From contig NZ_JASGIV010000001.1 of assembly GCF_047654805.1 (NCBI RefSeq), positions 4,030,001-4,094,000 of the forward strand: 64,000 nucleotides of DNA, written 5' to 3'. The notes beneath the pieces were generated by a model. It made no database searches and had not been told where the DNA came from. It worked only from the letters and a program-made list of their open reading frames with translations. Both the position numbers and the translations under genes were made by a program. Positions 1-12,725 of the stretch are shown one piece after another (position 1 is the first letter of the stretch; the number at the start of each line of letters is the position of its first letter). This DNA comes from Pelomonas sp047654805. GTDB lineage: Bacteria > Pseudomonadota > Gammaproteobacteria > Burkholderiales > Burkholderiaceae_C.

Positions 1-1994
1 ACCCCAGCACCTTCGCCAATGGCCTGATCAGCGCGCTGAACAAGATCGACGCCTATGAAGGTGCCGGCGCCGCCGCCGCCACCAGCAATCCCAACGTCAC
101 GACCAGCGACAACTCGATCTATTTGACCGGATTCACCTCGGGCGACTGGACGGGCGAGGTCACTTCTCGAAGCATCGACGTGACCACCGGCAACCTGAGC
201 AGCGCCGCCGCCGCCTGGACGGCCGCGGGCCAGCTCGACGGCAATACCAACCGCACCATCTACATGTTCTCGGCGAGCGCCAGCAACAAGCTCAAGGCCT
301 TCAGCTGGAGCAGCATGAACGCAACCGAGCAGGGCTACTTCTCGCTCGCCGCCCTCAACACCGGCAGCAACGCGTTGAGCCAGTTCTGCACCTCCAACGA
401 TCCCACCTGCCTTTCCAGCGCAGCCCAGACCGCCGCGGCCGGCGAGAACCTGGTGAACTACCTCGCCGGCGACCGCAGCAACGAGGGCAGCATCACTGAC
501 ATGTCCAAGTATTTCCGCGCCCGCGTCCATCTGCTGGGAGACACGGTCAACGCCGAATCCGTGTTCGTGGGTACGGCCTCAGGCTACAACTACCAGGACG
601 CCGGCTACGCTGCCTTCAAAGGCAGTGCCGGCATTGCCAACCGTCAACGCATGCTTTACGTCGGCGCCAACGACGGCATGCTGCACGCCTTCAATGCCGA
701 CACCGGCGCCGAGGTCTGGGCCTTTGTGCCCACAGCCGTGCTGCCCAATCTGCCGCAGTTGGCCGACAAGCAATACGCCAACAAGCATCGCTACTTCGTT
801 GATGCGACGCCCATCGTGCAGGACGTCTTTATTGGCGGCCATTGGCGCACCATCCTCGTCGGAGGCTTGGGTGGTGGTGGTCGCGCCTACTACGCACTGG
901 ACATCACCGATCCTGGCAACCCCAGCGCGCTGTGGGAGTACACCGACAGCAACCTCGGCTACACCTATGGCACGCCCGAGATTGGCAAGCTGGCCGACGG
1001 TACCTGGGCGGTGTTCTTCGGTTCGGGCTACAACAACGTGTCACCCGGCGATGGGGTTGGCCGGCTCTATGTGTTGAACGCCGCCGACGGCACGCTTGTC
1101 CGCACCATCAGCACCGGCACCGGCAGCACCAGCACCCCGTCGGGCCTAGCCCAAGTGCGCGCGTGGCTGGCCAACGGAAACCTCGACAACAGCGTGCTAC
1201 GCGTTTATGCGGGCGACACGTTGGGGAACGTCTGGCGCTTTGATGTGAACGACGATGTCGGCGCTCCTGGCTACGACGCGCAATTGCTCGCTTCGCTGCG
1301 CACCGCTGCCGGCATGGGCGGCGTGGTCCAGCCAATCACGACCCGTCCCGAGCTGTACAGCGTCAACGGAGTCGCAATCGTCTACATCGGCACCGGCCGC
1401 TTCCTCGGCCAGTCCGACTACAACAATACCGACACGCAGTCCATCTATGCAATCAAGGACGACCTGAGCGCCGCAGCCAACCACGGCAACCCGCGCGATG
1501 CATCCGCCCACTTCGTGGTACAGACGCTCGTCGACAGCACCTGCCCCTCCGGCAGTGCCTTCTGCACGGCGGGCAGCCTGGTGCGCAACAACGGCGACCC
1601 ACAGCCCGTGGACTGGACGGTTAACGGCGGCTGGTACGTGGATCTGCCGCGCAGCGCGGAGCGCGTGAATACGGACCCGCAGATCGTGCTGGGCACGCTG
1701 GTGGTCACGTCCAACGTGCTGACCAACAGCGATCCCTGCCAGGTGGGCGGTTTCAGCTTCGTAAACTACTTCGACGCCGCCACAGGACATGCGGTGAGCA
1801 ACGCCAACGGCCTGGTCAGCGTCTACCTCGGTGACGCACTTTCCACACGTGCGACGGCCTACAGCCTGCCCAATGGCGACGTGGTAGGCGGCTTCCAGCT
1901 GGCAAATCGGAAATTCGTAACCAAGAAGGTCCCGCTGAACTCGACCGTGCAGAACACTCGCCGGCTGTCCTGGCGTGATCTGAACACGAACTGA
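1..1994 (+). CDS. pilY1: PilY1-like type IV pilus adhesin/assembly protein, C-terminal part (truncated by window edge)
   Basis: The frame is open from base 3 to the TGA at 1994, so the start lies outside the window and about 663 residues are visible. The C-terminal PilY1 beta-propeller is recognisable from MLYVGANDGMLHAFNADTG, then a Gly-rich stretch leading to YYALDITDP, then GTPEIGKLADG and VYIGTGRFLG. PilY1 proteins sit at the tip of type IV pili, help assemble or retract them, and act in adhesion and surface sensing. The acidic Ca-binding loop expected before the YAGD-LGNVWRFD segment is degenerate here (NGNLDNS). It is followed 2 bp later by a TonB-like gene. The family assignment is strong; its role in this organism is inferred. 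Confidence 0.9.
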   Translation, partial: PSTFANGLISALNKIDAYEGAGAAAATSNPNVTTSDNSIYLTGFTSGDWTGEVTSRSIDVTTGNLSSAAAAWTAAGQLDGNTNRTIYMFSASASNKLKAFSWSSMNATEQGYFSLAALNTGSNALSQFCTSNDPTCLSSAAQTAAAGENLVNYLAGDRSNEGSITDMSKYFRARVHLLGDTVNAESVFVGTASGYNYQDAGYAAFKGSAGIANRQRMLYVGANDGMLHAFNADTGAEVWAFVPTAVLPNLPQLADKQYANKHRYFVDATPIVQDVFIGGHWRTILVGGLGGGGRAYYALDITDPGNPSALWEYTDSNLGYTYGTPEIGKLADGTWAVFFGSGYNNVSPGDGVGRLYVLNAADGTLVRTISTGTGSTSTPSGLAQVRAWLANGNLDNSVLRVYAGDTLGNVWRFDVNDDVGAPGYDAQLLASLRTAAGMGGVVQPITTRPELYSVNGVAIVYIGTGRFLGQSDYNNTDTQSIYAIKDDLSAAANHGNPRDASAHFVVQTLVDSTCPSGSAFCTAGSLVRNNGDPQPVDWTVNGGWYVDLPRSAERVNTDPQIVLGTLVVTSNVLTNSDPCQVGGFSFVNYFDAATGHAVSNANGLVSVYLGDALSTRATAYSLPNGDVVGGFQLANRKFVTKKVPLNSTVQNTRRLSWRDLNTN

Positions 1995-1996
1995 GT

Positions 1997-2650
1997 GTGG
2001 TCGGCAGCGGCATCAACCGCTCACGCGGTCCGCAGCTGCTGGCCCTCACAGCCGCGCTGCTGCTGCACGTCGCCCTGCTCTCCTGGGCCCGGCATCCTGC
2101 CGGCATCGCGCCCCCAGGGCACGTGTCGCGCACGCTGACAGTGGAGCTGCGGCGTCCGGCTGCAGCAACGCGGCTGCCGGCCGAACCTGTCCCGGAACCT
2201 GCGCCCACGCCTGAACCGTCAGCAACGCCGGTGCCTCTGCCCAATCAAGCAATGGTCGCGGGCGGCGACGCGAGCGCTGTTCGGCTGCTTCCTGAGCAAT
2301 TGCAGGCCGCATCCCTCGAGCTGGGCTACCCTGATGCACTGCTGCCCGGGGGACAACTGGCGCTGCGCTGGTGGCTGCGCCTGAACCCCGATGGCAGCGT
2401 TGCCGCCCTGAGCAGCAACGCAACCACCAATAGCCCGGAGTACTTCGTCAGCGCCGCCGAGCAGGCACTGCAAGCGGCTCGCTTCAACGCGGCATCGCTG
2501 GGCCTTCAAACCTTGCCCACGCAACTGTGCCTGGATCTGCGCTATCAGGAGACCGCTGAAGCCGGCGAGCACGTTCAACTGCGACGACTGAATGCGAGAT
2601 TGAACGAAAGAAGCGGCGCGGCGTCCTGTCTGGGCGCCACGCCGCATTAA
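1997..2650 (+). CDS. TonB-like single-TM periplasmic protein, function unknown
   Basis: A 217-residue protein starting at a GTG only 2 bp after the pilY1 stop, so probably co-transcribed with it. It has one N-terminal membrane segment (about residues 13-31), a proline-rich linker (about 62-83, with PEPAPTPEP) and a small C-terminal region (about 100-185) where positions such as ALRWWLRLNPDGSV and AALQAARF-type residues resemble the TonB C-terminal fold. TonB proteins transmit inner-membrane energy to outer-membrane receptors, but no ExbB/ExbD or receptor gene is nearby. Position after pilY1 suggests a pilus-related envelope role. No ATG lies near the N-terminus. Specific function is not known. 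Confidence 0.75.
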   Translation: MVGSGINRSRGPQLLALTAALLLHVALLSWARHPAGIAPPGHVSRTLTVELRRPAAATRLPAEPVPEPAPTPEPSATPVPLPNQAMVAGGDASAVRLLPEQLQAASLELGYPDALLPGGQLALRWWLRLNPDGSVAALSSNATTNSPEYFVSAAEQALQAARFNAASLGLQTLPTQLCLDLRYQETAEAGEHVQLRRLNARLNERSGAASCLGATPH

Positions 2651-2656
2651 GCACTT

Positions 2657-2673
2657 GCGAGCGACTCGCTCGC
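2657..2673. terminator. GC-rich hairpin between convergent genes
   Basis: A perfect 7-bp inverted repeat, GCGAGCG and CGCTCGC around a 3-base loop, fills the 24-bp gap between the TonB-like gene and gltD. It has no T-run, so it is only a candidate bidirectional terminator. Confidence 0.4.
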
Positions 2674-2674
2674 G

Positions 2675-4150
2675 TCAACGCGGCAGCGTCGTCGCCCCCA
2701 TCAGGTACTCGTCTACCGCACGCGCGGCCTGGCGCCCCTCGCGGATGGCCCAGACCACGAGGCTCTGCCCACGACGCATGTCACCGGCGGCGAAGACCTT
2801 GTCGACGTTGGTCTTGTAGGCATTGACACCCTCAGTAGTTGCCTTGCCGTTGCCACGCGCATCCTTGTCGACGCCGAACGCGTCGAGGATGGTTGCGACC
2901 GGCGACACGAAGCCCATGGCCAGGAAGGCGATGTCAGCCTTCAGCACCTGCTCGCTACCCTCGACCTCGATCATCTTGCCGCCTTCCCACTTCAGGCGCA
3001 CGGTCTTCACCCCGGTCAGCTTGCCCTTCTCACCGACGAATTCCTTGGTGGCAATGGCGAACTCGCGCTCGCAACCTTCTTCGTGACTGGACGAGGTGCG
3101 CAGCTTGATCGGCCAGTAGGGCCAGGTCAGCGGACGGTCTTCCACTTCGGGCGGTTGTGGCAGCAACTCGAACTGCGTGACGCTCTTGGCTCCATGGCGA
3201 TTGCTGGTCCCGACGCAGTCGCTGCCTGTATCGCCGCCACCGATGACGATGACATGCTTGCCGTCGGCGCGAATCTGGCCCTTCAGCTTGTCACCGGCGT
3301 TGACCTTGTTTTGCTGCGGCAGGAACTCCATCGCGAAATGCACGCCGGCAAGGTCGCGGCCGGGCACGGGCAGGTCACGCGACTGCTCGGCGCCACCGGT
3401 CAGGACGATGGCGTCGAACTGAGCCTTCAACTCATCGGCGCTGACCGTCTCCTTGGCCCAGTTGGTGACCTTGCTGCCCTCGGGCAGCGCGGCGACCATG
3501 ACGCCGGTGCGGAACTCCACGCCCTCGGCCTGCATCTGCTCGACCCGGCGGTCGATGTGGGACTTTTCCATCTTGAAGTCCGGGATGCCATAACGCAGCA
3601 GCCCGCCGACGCGGTCGTTCTTCTCGAACACCGTGACGCTATGGCCCACGCGCGCCAGCTGCTGCGCGGCCGCAAGGCCTGCCGGGCCGGCACCAACGAC
3701 GGCGACCTTCTTGCCCGTCTGCACCCTGGCCGGCTGTGCCTTGACCCAGCCCTCCGCCCAGGCACGGTCGATGATGGCGTGCTCGATGGACTTGATGCCC
3801 ACCGCGTCGTCGTTGACGTTCAGCGTGCAGGCGGCCTCGCAGGGCGCGGGGCAGATGCGTCCGGTGAACTCGGGAAAGTTGTTCGTGCTGTGCAGCACTG
3901 TGATCGCGTGCTTCCAGTCTTCCGGCCGGCCCTTGTAGACCAGATCATTGAAGTCCGGGATCACGTTGTTGACTGGGCAGCCGCTGTTGCAGAACGGCGT
4001 GCCGCAATCCATGCAGCGCGCACCCTGCTGCTTCGCCTGGTCCACATTCAGACCAATCACGAATTCCTTGTAGTTCTTGACGCGAGCGACGACGGGCTCG
4101 TAGCCCTCTTCAAGACGCTCATATTCCATGAAGCCGGTGACCTTGCCCAT
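2675..4150 (-). CDS. gltD: Glutamate synthase (NADPH) small subunit
   Basis: 491 residues, normal for GltD. With GltB it makes two glutamates from glutamine and 2-oxoglutarate; this subunit oxidises NADPH and passes electrons through FAD and Fe-S clusters to the large subunit. Visible are the N-terminal cluster cysteines (C46, C49, C54, C58 and C100, C104, C108), the FAD dinucleotide motif GAGPAG at 153-158 and the NADPH motif GGGDTGS at 304-310. The ATG at 4150 is preceded by a good GAGGAG ribosome site and lies 11 bp after the gltB stop. The frame stays open upstream, but that part only shadows gltB. Confidence 0.97.
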   Translation of the reverse strand: MGKVTGFMEYERLEEGYEPVVARVKNYKEFVIGLNVDQAKQQGARCMDCGTPFCNSGCPVNNVIPDFNDLVYKGRPEDWKHAITVLHSTNNFPEFTGRICPAPCEAACTLNVNDDAVGIKSIEHAIIDRAWAEGWVKAQPARVQTGKKVAVVGAGPAGLAAAQQLARVGHSVTVFEKNDRVGGLLRYGIPDFKMEKSHIDRRVEQMQAEGVEFRTGVMVAALPEGSKVTNWAKETVSADELKAQFDAIVLTGGAEQSRDLPVPGRDLAGVHFAMEFLPQQNKVNAGDKLKGQIRADGKHVIVIGGGDTGSDCVGTSNRHGAKSVTQFELLPQPPEVEDRPLTWPYWPIKLRTSSSHEEGCEREFAIATKEFVGEKGKLTGVKTVRLKWEGGKMIEVEGSEQVLKADIAFLAMGFVSPVATILDAFGVDKDARGNGKATTEGVNAYKTNVDKVFAAGDMRRGQSLVVWAIREGRQAARAVDEYLMGATTLPR

Positions 4151-4161
4151 GCTTTGACTCC

Positions 4162-8919
<4,758 letters not shown>

Positions 8920-8982
8920 GGCGCCCTCCTGGAACACAACAGGGCGCGAGCGTACTGCAGCGCAGCAAATGCAGCAACTTGA

Positions 8983-9009
8983 TTAAAATGGGGTCGGAGT
9001 CAAATTATA
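8983..9009 (+). repeat. RAYT-associated terminal repeat, copy 1 (near gltB)
   Basis: Contains the 12-mer GGGGTCGGAGTC at 8990-9001 within an AT-rich context. The same 12-mer occurs inverted at 9811-9822 on the far side of the transposase gene, and a diverged copy lies at 9033-9053. It starts 64 bp upstream of the gltB start codon. Confidence 0.8.
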
Positions 9010-9032
9010 AAACAATATGCTCGAATTGGAGG

Positions 9033-9053
9033 TTAAATGGGGTCATAGTCAAT
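9033..9053 (+). repeat. RAYT-associated repeat, diverged copy 2
   Basis: TTAAATGGGGTCATAGTCAA differs from copy 1 mainly by AT for GG in the middle. It is in direct orientation to copy 1, 50 bp away, just downstream of the transposase stop codon. Confidence 0.7.
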
Positions 9054-9056
9054 GCA

Positions 9057-9764
9057 CTAGGCTCCGCCAGTCTCAGGCACCGCCTTGCGCGGACGACCGC
9101 GCGGTCGCCTGACGACGACATTCCCATGGTCGGCGGCCAATGGCTTCAAGAATGCGTCGCTCCCGATGGGGCGGCCGCGCAAGGCCGCGTCAGTGAACTG
9201 AGCCTGTTCCTGCGCCGAGACCCCCTGTCCCATGAACTCGCGATAGGCGTGCTCGCGTTCAAAGGGTGTGTTGCCCATGGACCAATACAGTTCATGCTCC
9301 GTGATCAGCGGCTGCCGGCTCATCCCGAGGTGATGTGCCGCACTGGACCATGGCCACTGGTCCGGCTCCGCGCAAAGCCCTGCACGCACCGGGTTGGACT
9401 CGATGTATCGCATGCAAGCCAACAGATGTCGCTCGCCCTCGACGATCCCCGCACGAAAGCGCCCTTCCCAGAGTGTGCCGCTGCGCTGGTGCCGGGCATT
9501 GAACCAACCGACATAGCGCCGGCCCAGCGCCTGCATTGTGCGGCTGAGGGCTTCCGCTGTCGGAGGCGTCAGCAGCAGATGGACATGGTTGTCCATCAGC
9601 ACATAGGCATGGACCGCCACACCATAGTGAGTGGCCACCTCGCCCATGACTCCGAGCAGTTGCTGGCGATCTTGGTCGCTTTGGAAGATGGCCTGACGGT
9701 TATTCCCGCGCAGGATGATGTGATGGGCCTGACCTGGCAGGATCAGGCGGGGAAGTCTGGCCAT
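9057..9764 (-). CDS. REP-associated tyrosine transposase (RAYT, IS200-like Y1 family)
   Basis: 235 residues of the TnpA-REP type, a single-strand DNA transposase domesticated with chromosomal repeats. Seen are the N-terminal MARLPRLILPG segment, the metal-binding HxH in DNHVHLL (H60, H62), the GTLWEGRFR segment and RYIESNPVRAGL, whose Tyr120 aligns with the catalytic tyrosine of E. coli RAYT. The C-terminal extension ends in an AT-hook-like RRPRGRPRK, which could bind DNA. The ATG at 9764 is chosen because the longer frame to 9824 runs into the flanking repeat; its ribosome site is weak. It lies alone between gltB and dgt, bounded by inverted repeats, so it is best read as one repeat-plus-transposase unit. 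Confidence 0.9.
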   Translation of the reverse strand: MARLPRLILPGQAHHIILRGNNRQAIFQSDQDRQQLLGVMGEVATHYGVAVHAYVLMDNHVHLLLTPPTAEALSRTMQALGRRYVGWFNARHQRSGTLWEGRFRAGIVEGERHLLACMRYIESNPVRAGLCAEPDQWPWSSAAHHLGMSRQPLITEHELYWSMGNTPFEREHAYREFMGQGVSAQEQAQFTDAALRGRPIGSDAFLKPLAADHGNVVVRRPRGRPRKAVPETGGA

Positions 9765-9803
9765 GGGAGGCTCTTTCGGTGACGCTCGAGGCGAGACACC
9801 CAG

Positions 9804-9827
9804 GATAATCGACTCCGACCCCAATTT
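9804..9827 (-). repeat. RAYT-associated terminal repeat, inverted copy (near dgt)
   Basis: On the minus strand this reads AAATTGGGGTCGGAGTCGAT, sharing GGGGTCGGAGTC with copy 1. Copies 1 and 3 therefore flank the transposase as inverted repeats. It ends 11 bp from the dgt stop codon. Confidence 0.8.
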
Positions 9828-9837
9828 CAGGCATTGC

Positions 9838-10989
9838 TCAGAACAGACTTTTCCCGGTCAGGCGTTGGTGTTCGCGGATCGCAAACCGGTCCGTCATGCC
9901 TGCGATGTAGTCGGCACAAGCCCGTTGACTATCCCCACGGCCTGCGAAGTCGGCGGGCATCTGCGAGGCGTCGGTCGAATAGACCGCGAACAGATCGCGC
10001 AGCACCTGCTCGGCCCGCGCACGCGTGGATTGCACCTGTGCATGGCGGTACAGGTTCGCAAACAGGAACCGCTTGAGCGCCGTGCTCTTGGCTCGCATGC
10101 CAGCGCTGAAACGCAGCAGAGGTTGGTCGGCATGGCGGACCGCCTCGGGACTGACCAGATCCGCCTCGGCAAGGGCGGCGCGCGTCGCGTCGATGATGTC
10201 GTAGACCTGCGCGGACAGCATCCGGCGGATCGTCTCAAACAGCAGGCGCTTGCCAGAAAGGCTGGGGTGGGCATCTAGCGCGGAGCGCCAGTGCTCGCGC
10301 ACGAGCTCGACCTCCAGCAACTGCTCCAGTTCGATCAACCCCGAGCGCACGCCATCGTCGACATCATGGGCGTTGTAAGCCACCTCGTCTGCCAGATTGC
10401 AGAGCTGGGCTTCGAGGCTGGGCTGGCCACCCGTCAGGAAGCGTGTCGCGATACCTCCAGGCTCCACCGCCTCGATCAGCTCGGCATTGCGGCGCGAGCA
10501 GTGCTTGAGGATGCCTTCCCGCGTCTCGAAGCAAAGATTCAGCCCGTCGAATTCCGGGTAGCGCTGCTCCAGATGATCGACGACGCGCAAGGATTGCAGG
10601 TTGTGTTCGAAGCCGCCATGCGCTCGCATGCAATCGTCGAGTACGTCCTGGCCGGCGTGCCCGAAGGGCGTGTGTCCAAGATCATGGGCAAGAGCCACGG
10701 CTTCCACGAGATCCTCGTCCAGGCCCAGGCTGCGCGCGATGGACCGGCCCAGTTGCGCCACCTCAAGCGAATGCGTAAGCCGAGTACGGAATAGGTCACC
10801 CTCGTGGTTGAGAAAGACCTGGGTCTTGTAGACCAGCCGACGGAAAGCCGTGCTGTGGATGATGCGGTCGCGGTCACGCTGGAACTCGCTGCGCGTCGGC
10901 GCGGCCGGCTCGGTCAGGCGTCGTCCGCGGCTGCGCGTCGGGTCGGCGGCATAGGCCGGACGCGCAACGGGCACTTCAGGCCGCCCCAT
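9838..10989 (-). CDS. dgt: dGTPase-like HD-domain deoxynucleotide triphosphohydrolase
   Basis: 383 residues. These enzymes hydrolyse dNTPs to deoxynucleoside and triphosphate. The metal-binding HD residues are visible: H73 in RTRLTHSLEVAQ, H102-D103 in ALAHDLGHTPFGHAG, and a later Asp in LADEVAYNAHD. The conserved start region FQRDRDRIIHSTAFRRL-YKTQV is intact. The chosen ATG lies within the last 14 bp of aroB, so the two genes are probably translationally coupled. It is the last gene of the pil-aro-dgt run and is followed by the RAYT unit. The physiological substrate in this subfamily is uncertain. Confidence 0.93.
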   Translation of the reverse strand: MGRPEVPVARPAYAADPTRSRGRRLTEPAAPTRSEFQRDRDRIIHSTAFRRLVYKTQVFLNHEGDLFRTRLTHSLEVAQLGRSIARSLGLDEDLVEAVALAHDLGHTPFGHAGQDVLDDCMRAHGGFEHNLQSLRVVDHLEQRYPEFDGLNLCFETREGILKHCSRRNAELIEAVEPGGIATRFLTGGQPSLEAQLCNLADEVAYNAHDVDDGVRSGLIELEQLLEVELVREHWRSALDAHPSLSGKRLLFETIRRMLSAQVYDIIDATRAALAEADLVSPEAVRHADQPLLRFSAGMRAKSTALKRFLFANLYRHAQVQSTRARAEQVLRDLFAVYSTDASQMPADFAGRGDSQRACADYIAGMTDRFAIREHQRLTGKSLF

Positions 10990-12070
10990 GTGCAGCAAGC
11001 GTTTCGACGATGCGCGAGTCGGGCACTGCGTGCAGGCCGGCCCGACCCAGCTCCTCGATGAGCACAAAGCGGATCGCGCCGGCCTCGGACTTCTTGTCGA
11101 CCCGCATCAGCGACAAATAGCGCTCGGCGCCCAGCCGCGGCGGCTGCGCGGGCAGGCCGGCGCGCTCGATGAGCACACGCAGCCGTTCGACGAAGGCCGC
11201 GGGCATCAGCCCCATGCGGTGGGACAGGTCAGCCGCCAGCACCATGCCGCAGGCCACCGCTTCGCCATGCAACCATGCGCCGTAGCCCAGACCGGCTTCG
11301 ATCGCATGCCCAATCGTGTGGCCGAAATTCAGGATGGCGCGCAGTCCCTGCTCACGCTCGTCCTGGCCCACGACATCGGCCTTGATCTCGCAACTGCGCC
11401 GAACGGCGTAGGCGAGCACGGCTTTGTCCCGAGCCAGTAGCGCATCGAGGTTGTCTTCGATCCAGCACAGGAAGCCGGCATCCGCAATCGGCCCATACTT
11501 GATGACCTCGGCAAGACCCGCGCGCAGCTCGCGGTCGGGCAGGCTGTCCAACGTATCCAGATCGGCGACGACGCGCTCGGGCTGGTAGAAGGCACCGAGC
11601 ATGTTCTTGCCCATCGGATGGTTGATCGCCGTCTTGCCCCCCACCGACGAGTCAACCTGGGCCAGCAGCGTGGTGGGCACCTGCACAAAGGGTACGCCGC
11701 GCATGTAGATGGCCGCCGCAAAGCCGGTCATGTCACCGATGACGCCGCCTCCGAGCGCGAACAGCACCGTCTTGCGGTCCAGCGCCTCCCCGAGCAGGTG
11801 GTCGCAGATGCGGTTCAGGCTGGCCCAATCCTTGTGCTGCTCACCGTCCGGGAGGACAACAAGGTCGACCCGCGAATAAACAGCCAGCAGCTGCCCCCGC
11901 AGCCGCTCGGCGTAGAGCGGTGCAACGGTATCGTTGCTGACAATGACCGCTGTTGCCGCCTTCGGCAGCCCCTGCCAGCTTGCGGCAGCGTCCAGCAGGC
12001 CGGATCCGATACGGATCTCGTAGTCTCGGTCGTCGGGGAGCTGGATGCGGACGGTATCGGTGGCAGGCAT
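10976..12070 (-). CDS. aroB: 3-dehydroquinate synthase
   Basis: 364 residues, normal for AroB, which converts DAHP to 3-dehydroquinate in the second step of the shikimate pathway using NAD and zinc. Seen are the NAD-binding GGGVIGDMTGFAA, the DSSVGGKTAIN substrate loop, AEVIKYG (metal Glu) and GHTIGHAIE (metal His). The start is MPATDTVRIQL at 12070; the longer open frame upstream has no family resemblance. It lies 58 bp after aroK and overlaps dgt by 14 bp. Confidence 0.96.
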   Translation of the reverse strand: MPATDTVRIQLPDDRDYEIRIGSGLLDAAASWQGLPKAATAVIVSNDTVAPLYAERLRGQLLAVYSRVDLVVLPDGEQHKDWASLNRICDHLLGEALDRKTVLFALGGGVIGDMTGFAAAIYMRGVPFVQVPTTLLAQVDSSVGGKTAINHPMGKNMLGAFYQPERVVADLDTLDSLPDRELRAGLAEVIKYGPIADAGFLCWIEDNLDALLARDKAVLAYAVRRSCEIKADVVGQDEREQGLRAILNFGHTIGHAIEAGLGYGAWLHGEAVACGMVLAADLSHRMGLMPAAFVERLRVLIERAGLPAQPPRLGAERYLSLMRVDKKSEAGAIRFVLIEELGRAGLHAVPDSRIVETLAAHGAA

Positions 12071-12128
12071 GCGCCGCAGTGTAAGAGCCGGCCTCCACGG
12101 CCGCCCTCCGCGTCCCGTCAAGCCGCCG

Positions 12129-12725
12129 TCAAAGCGGCTCGGCACCCACGGTCGCGGCGACGCGAGCCGGATCCAGCAGGCCCGCCAGCTCCAACTGCAT
12201 CAGCGCCATGTTGACCAGGGCGTGCACCGAAGGCCGCGCACTCTCCAGCACATAGTGGGCGCAACGACGGTACAGCGGGTCGCGCTGGTGATGCAGCTCG
12301 CGCAGCCTGGCCAGCGGATCGCGCACCTGCAGCAAGGGGCGGGTCGTGTCGTGCCGCAAGCGGCGGAAGATGTCCTCGGGTGTGGAACGCAGATAGAGCA
12401 CCGTGGCACCACTGTGCAGCAGCTCGCGGTTGCGCTCGCGCAGCACTGCACCACCACCTGTGGCCAACACGCGGTCCCCGGGCCTGGCGATCAGCTCCGC
12501 GATGACCTCGGTCTCAAGGTCGCGAAACGCCTCTTCGCCATGACGCTCGAAGAACTGCTTGATGCTGCCCCCAATGCGTTGCTCGATCTCGTGGTCCGAA
12601 TCGACAAAAGGCACGCCGATCTGGCGTGCCAGTTGTTTGCCGACGGTGGACTTGCCACCGCCGGGCATGCCCACGAGAGCAATGATCAACTCACCTGGGG
12701 TCCGTGCAACTGCTGGAGCTGCCAT
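12129..12725 (-). CDS. aroK: Shikimate kinase
   Basis: 198 residues. It phosphorylates shikimate at the 3-hydroxyl with ATP. Seen are the P-loop GMPGGGKST, the shikimate-binding DSD near residue 40, the GGGAVLRERNRELL segment and the basic lid RHDTTRPLL. The ATG at 12725 lies inside the last 35 bp of the upstream Ig-repeat lipoprotein gene. In most relatives aroK directly follows pilQ; here that gene intervenes. The weak local ribosome site and the overlap suggest translational coupling to the lipoprotein gene. Confidence 0.94.
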   Translation of the reverse strand: MAAPAVARTPGELIIALVGMPGGGKSTVGKQLARQIGVPFVDSDHEIEQRIGGSIKQFFERHGEEAFRDLETEVIAELIARPGDRVLATGGGAVLRERNRELLHSGATVLYLRSTPEDIFRRLRHDTTRPLLQVRDPLARLRELHHQRDPLYRRCAHYVLESARPSVHALVNMALMQLELAGLLDPARVAATVGAEPL

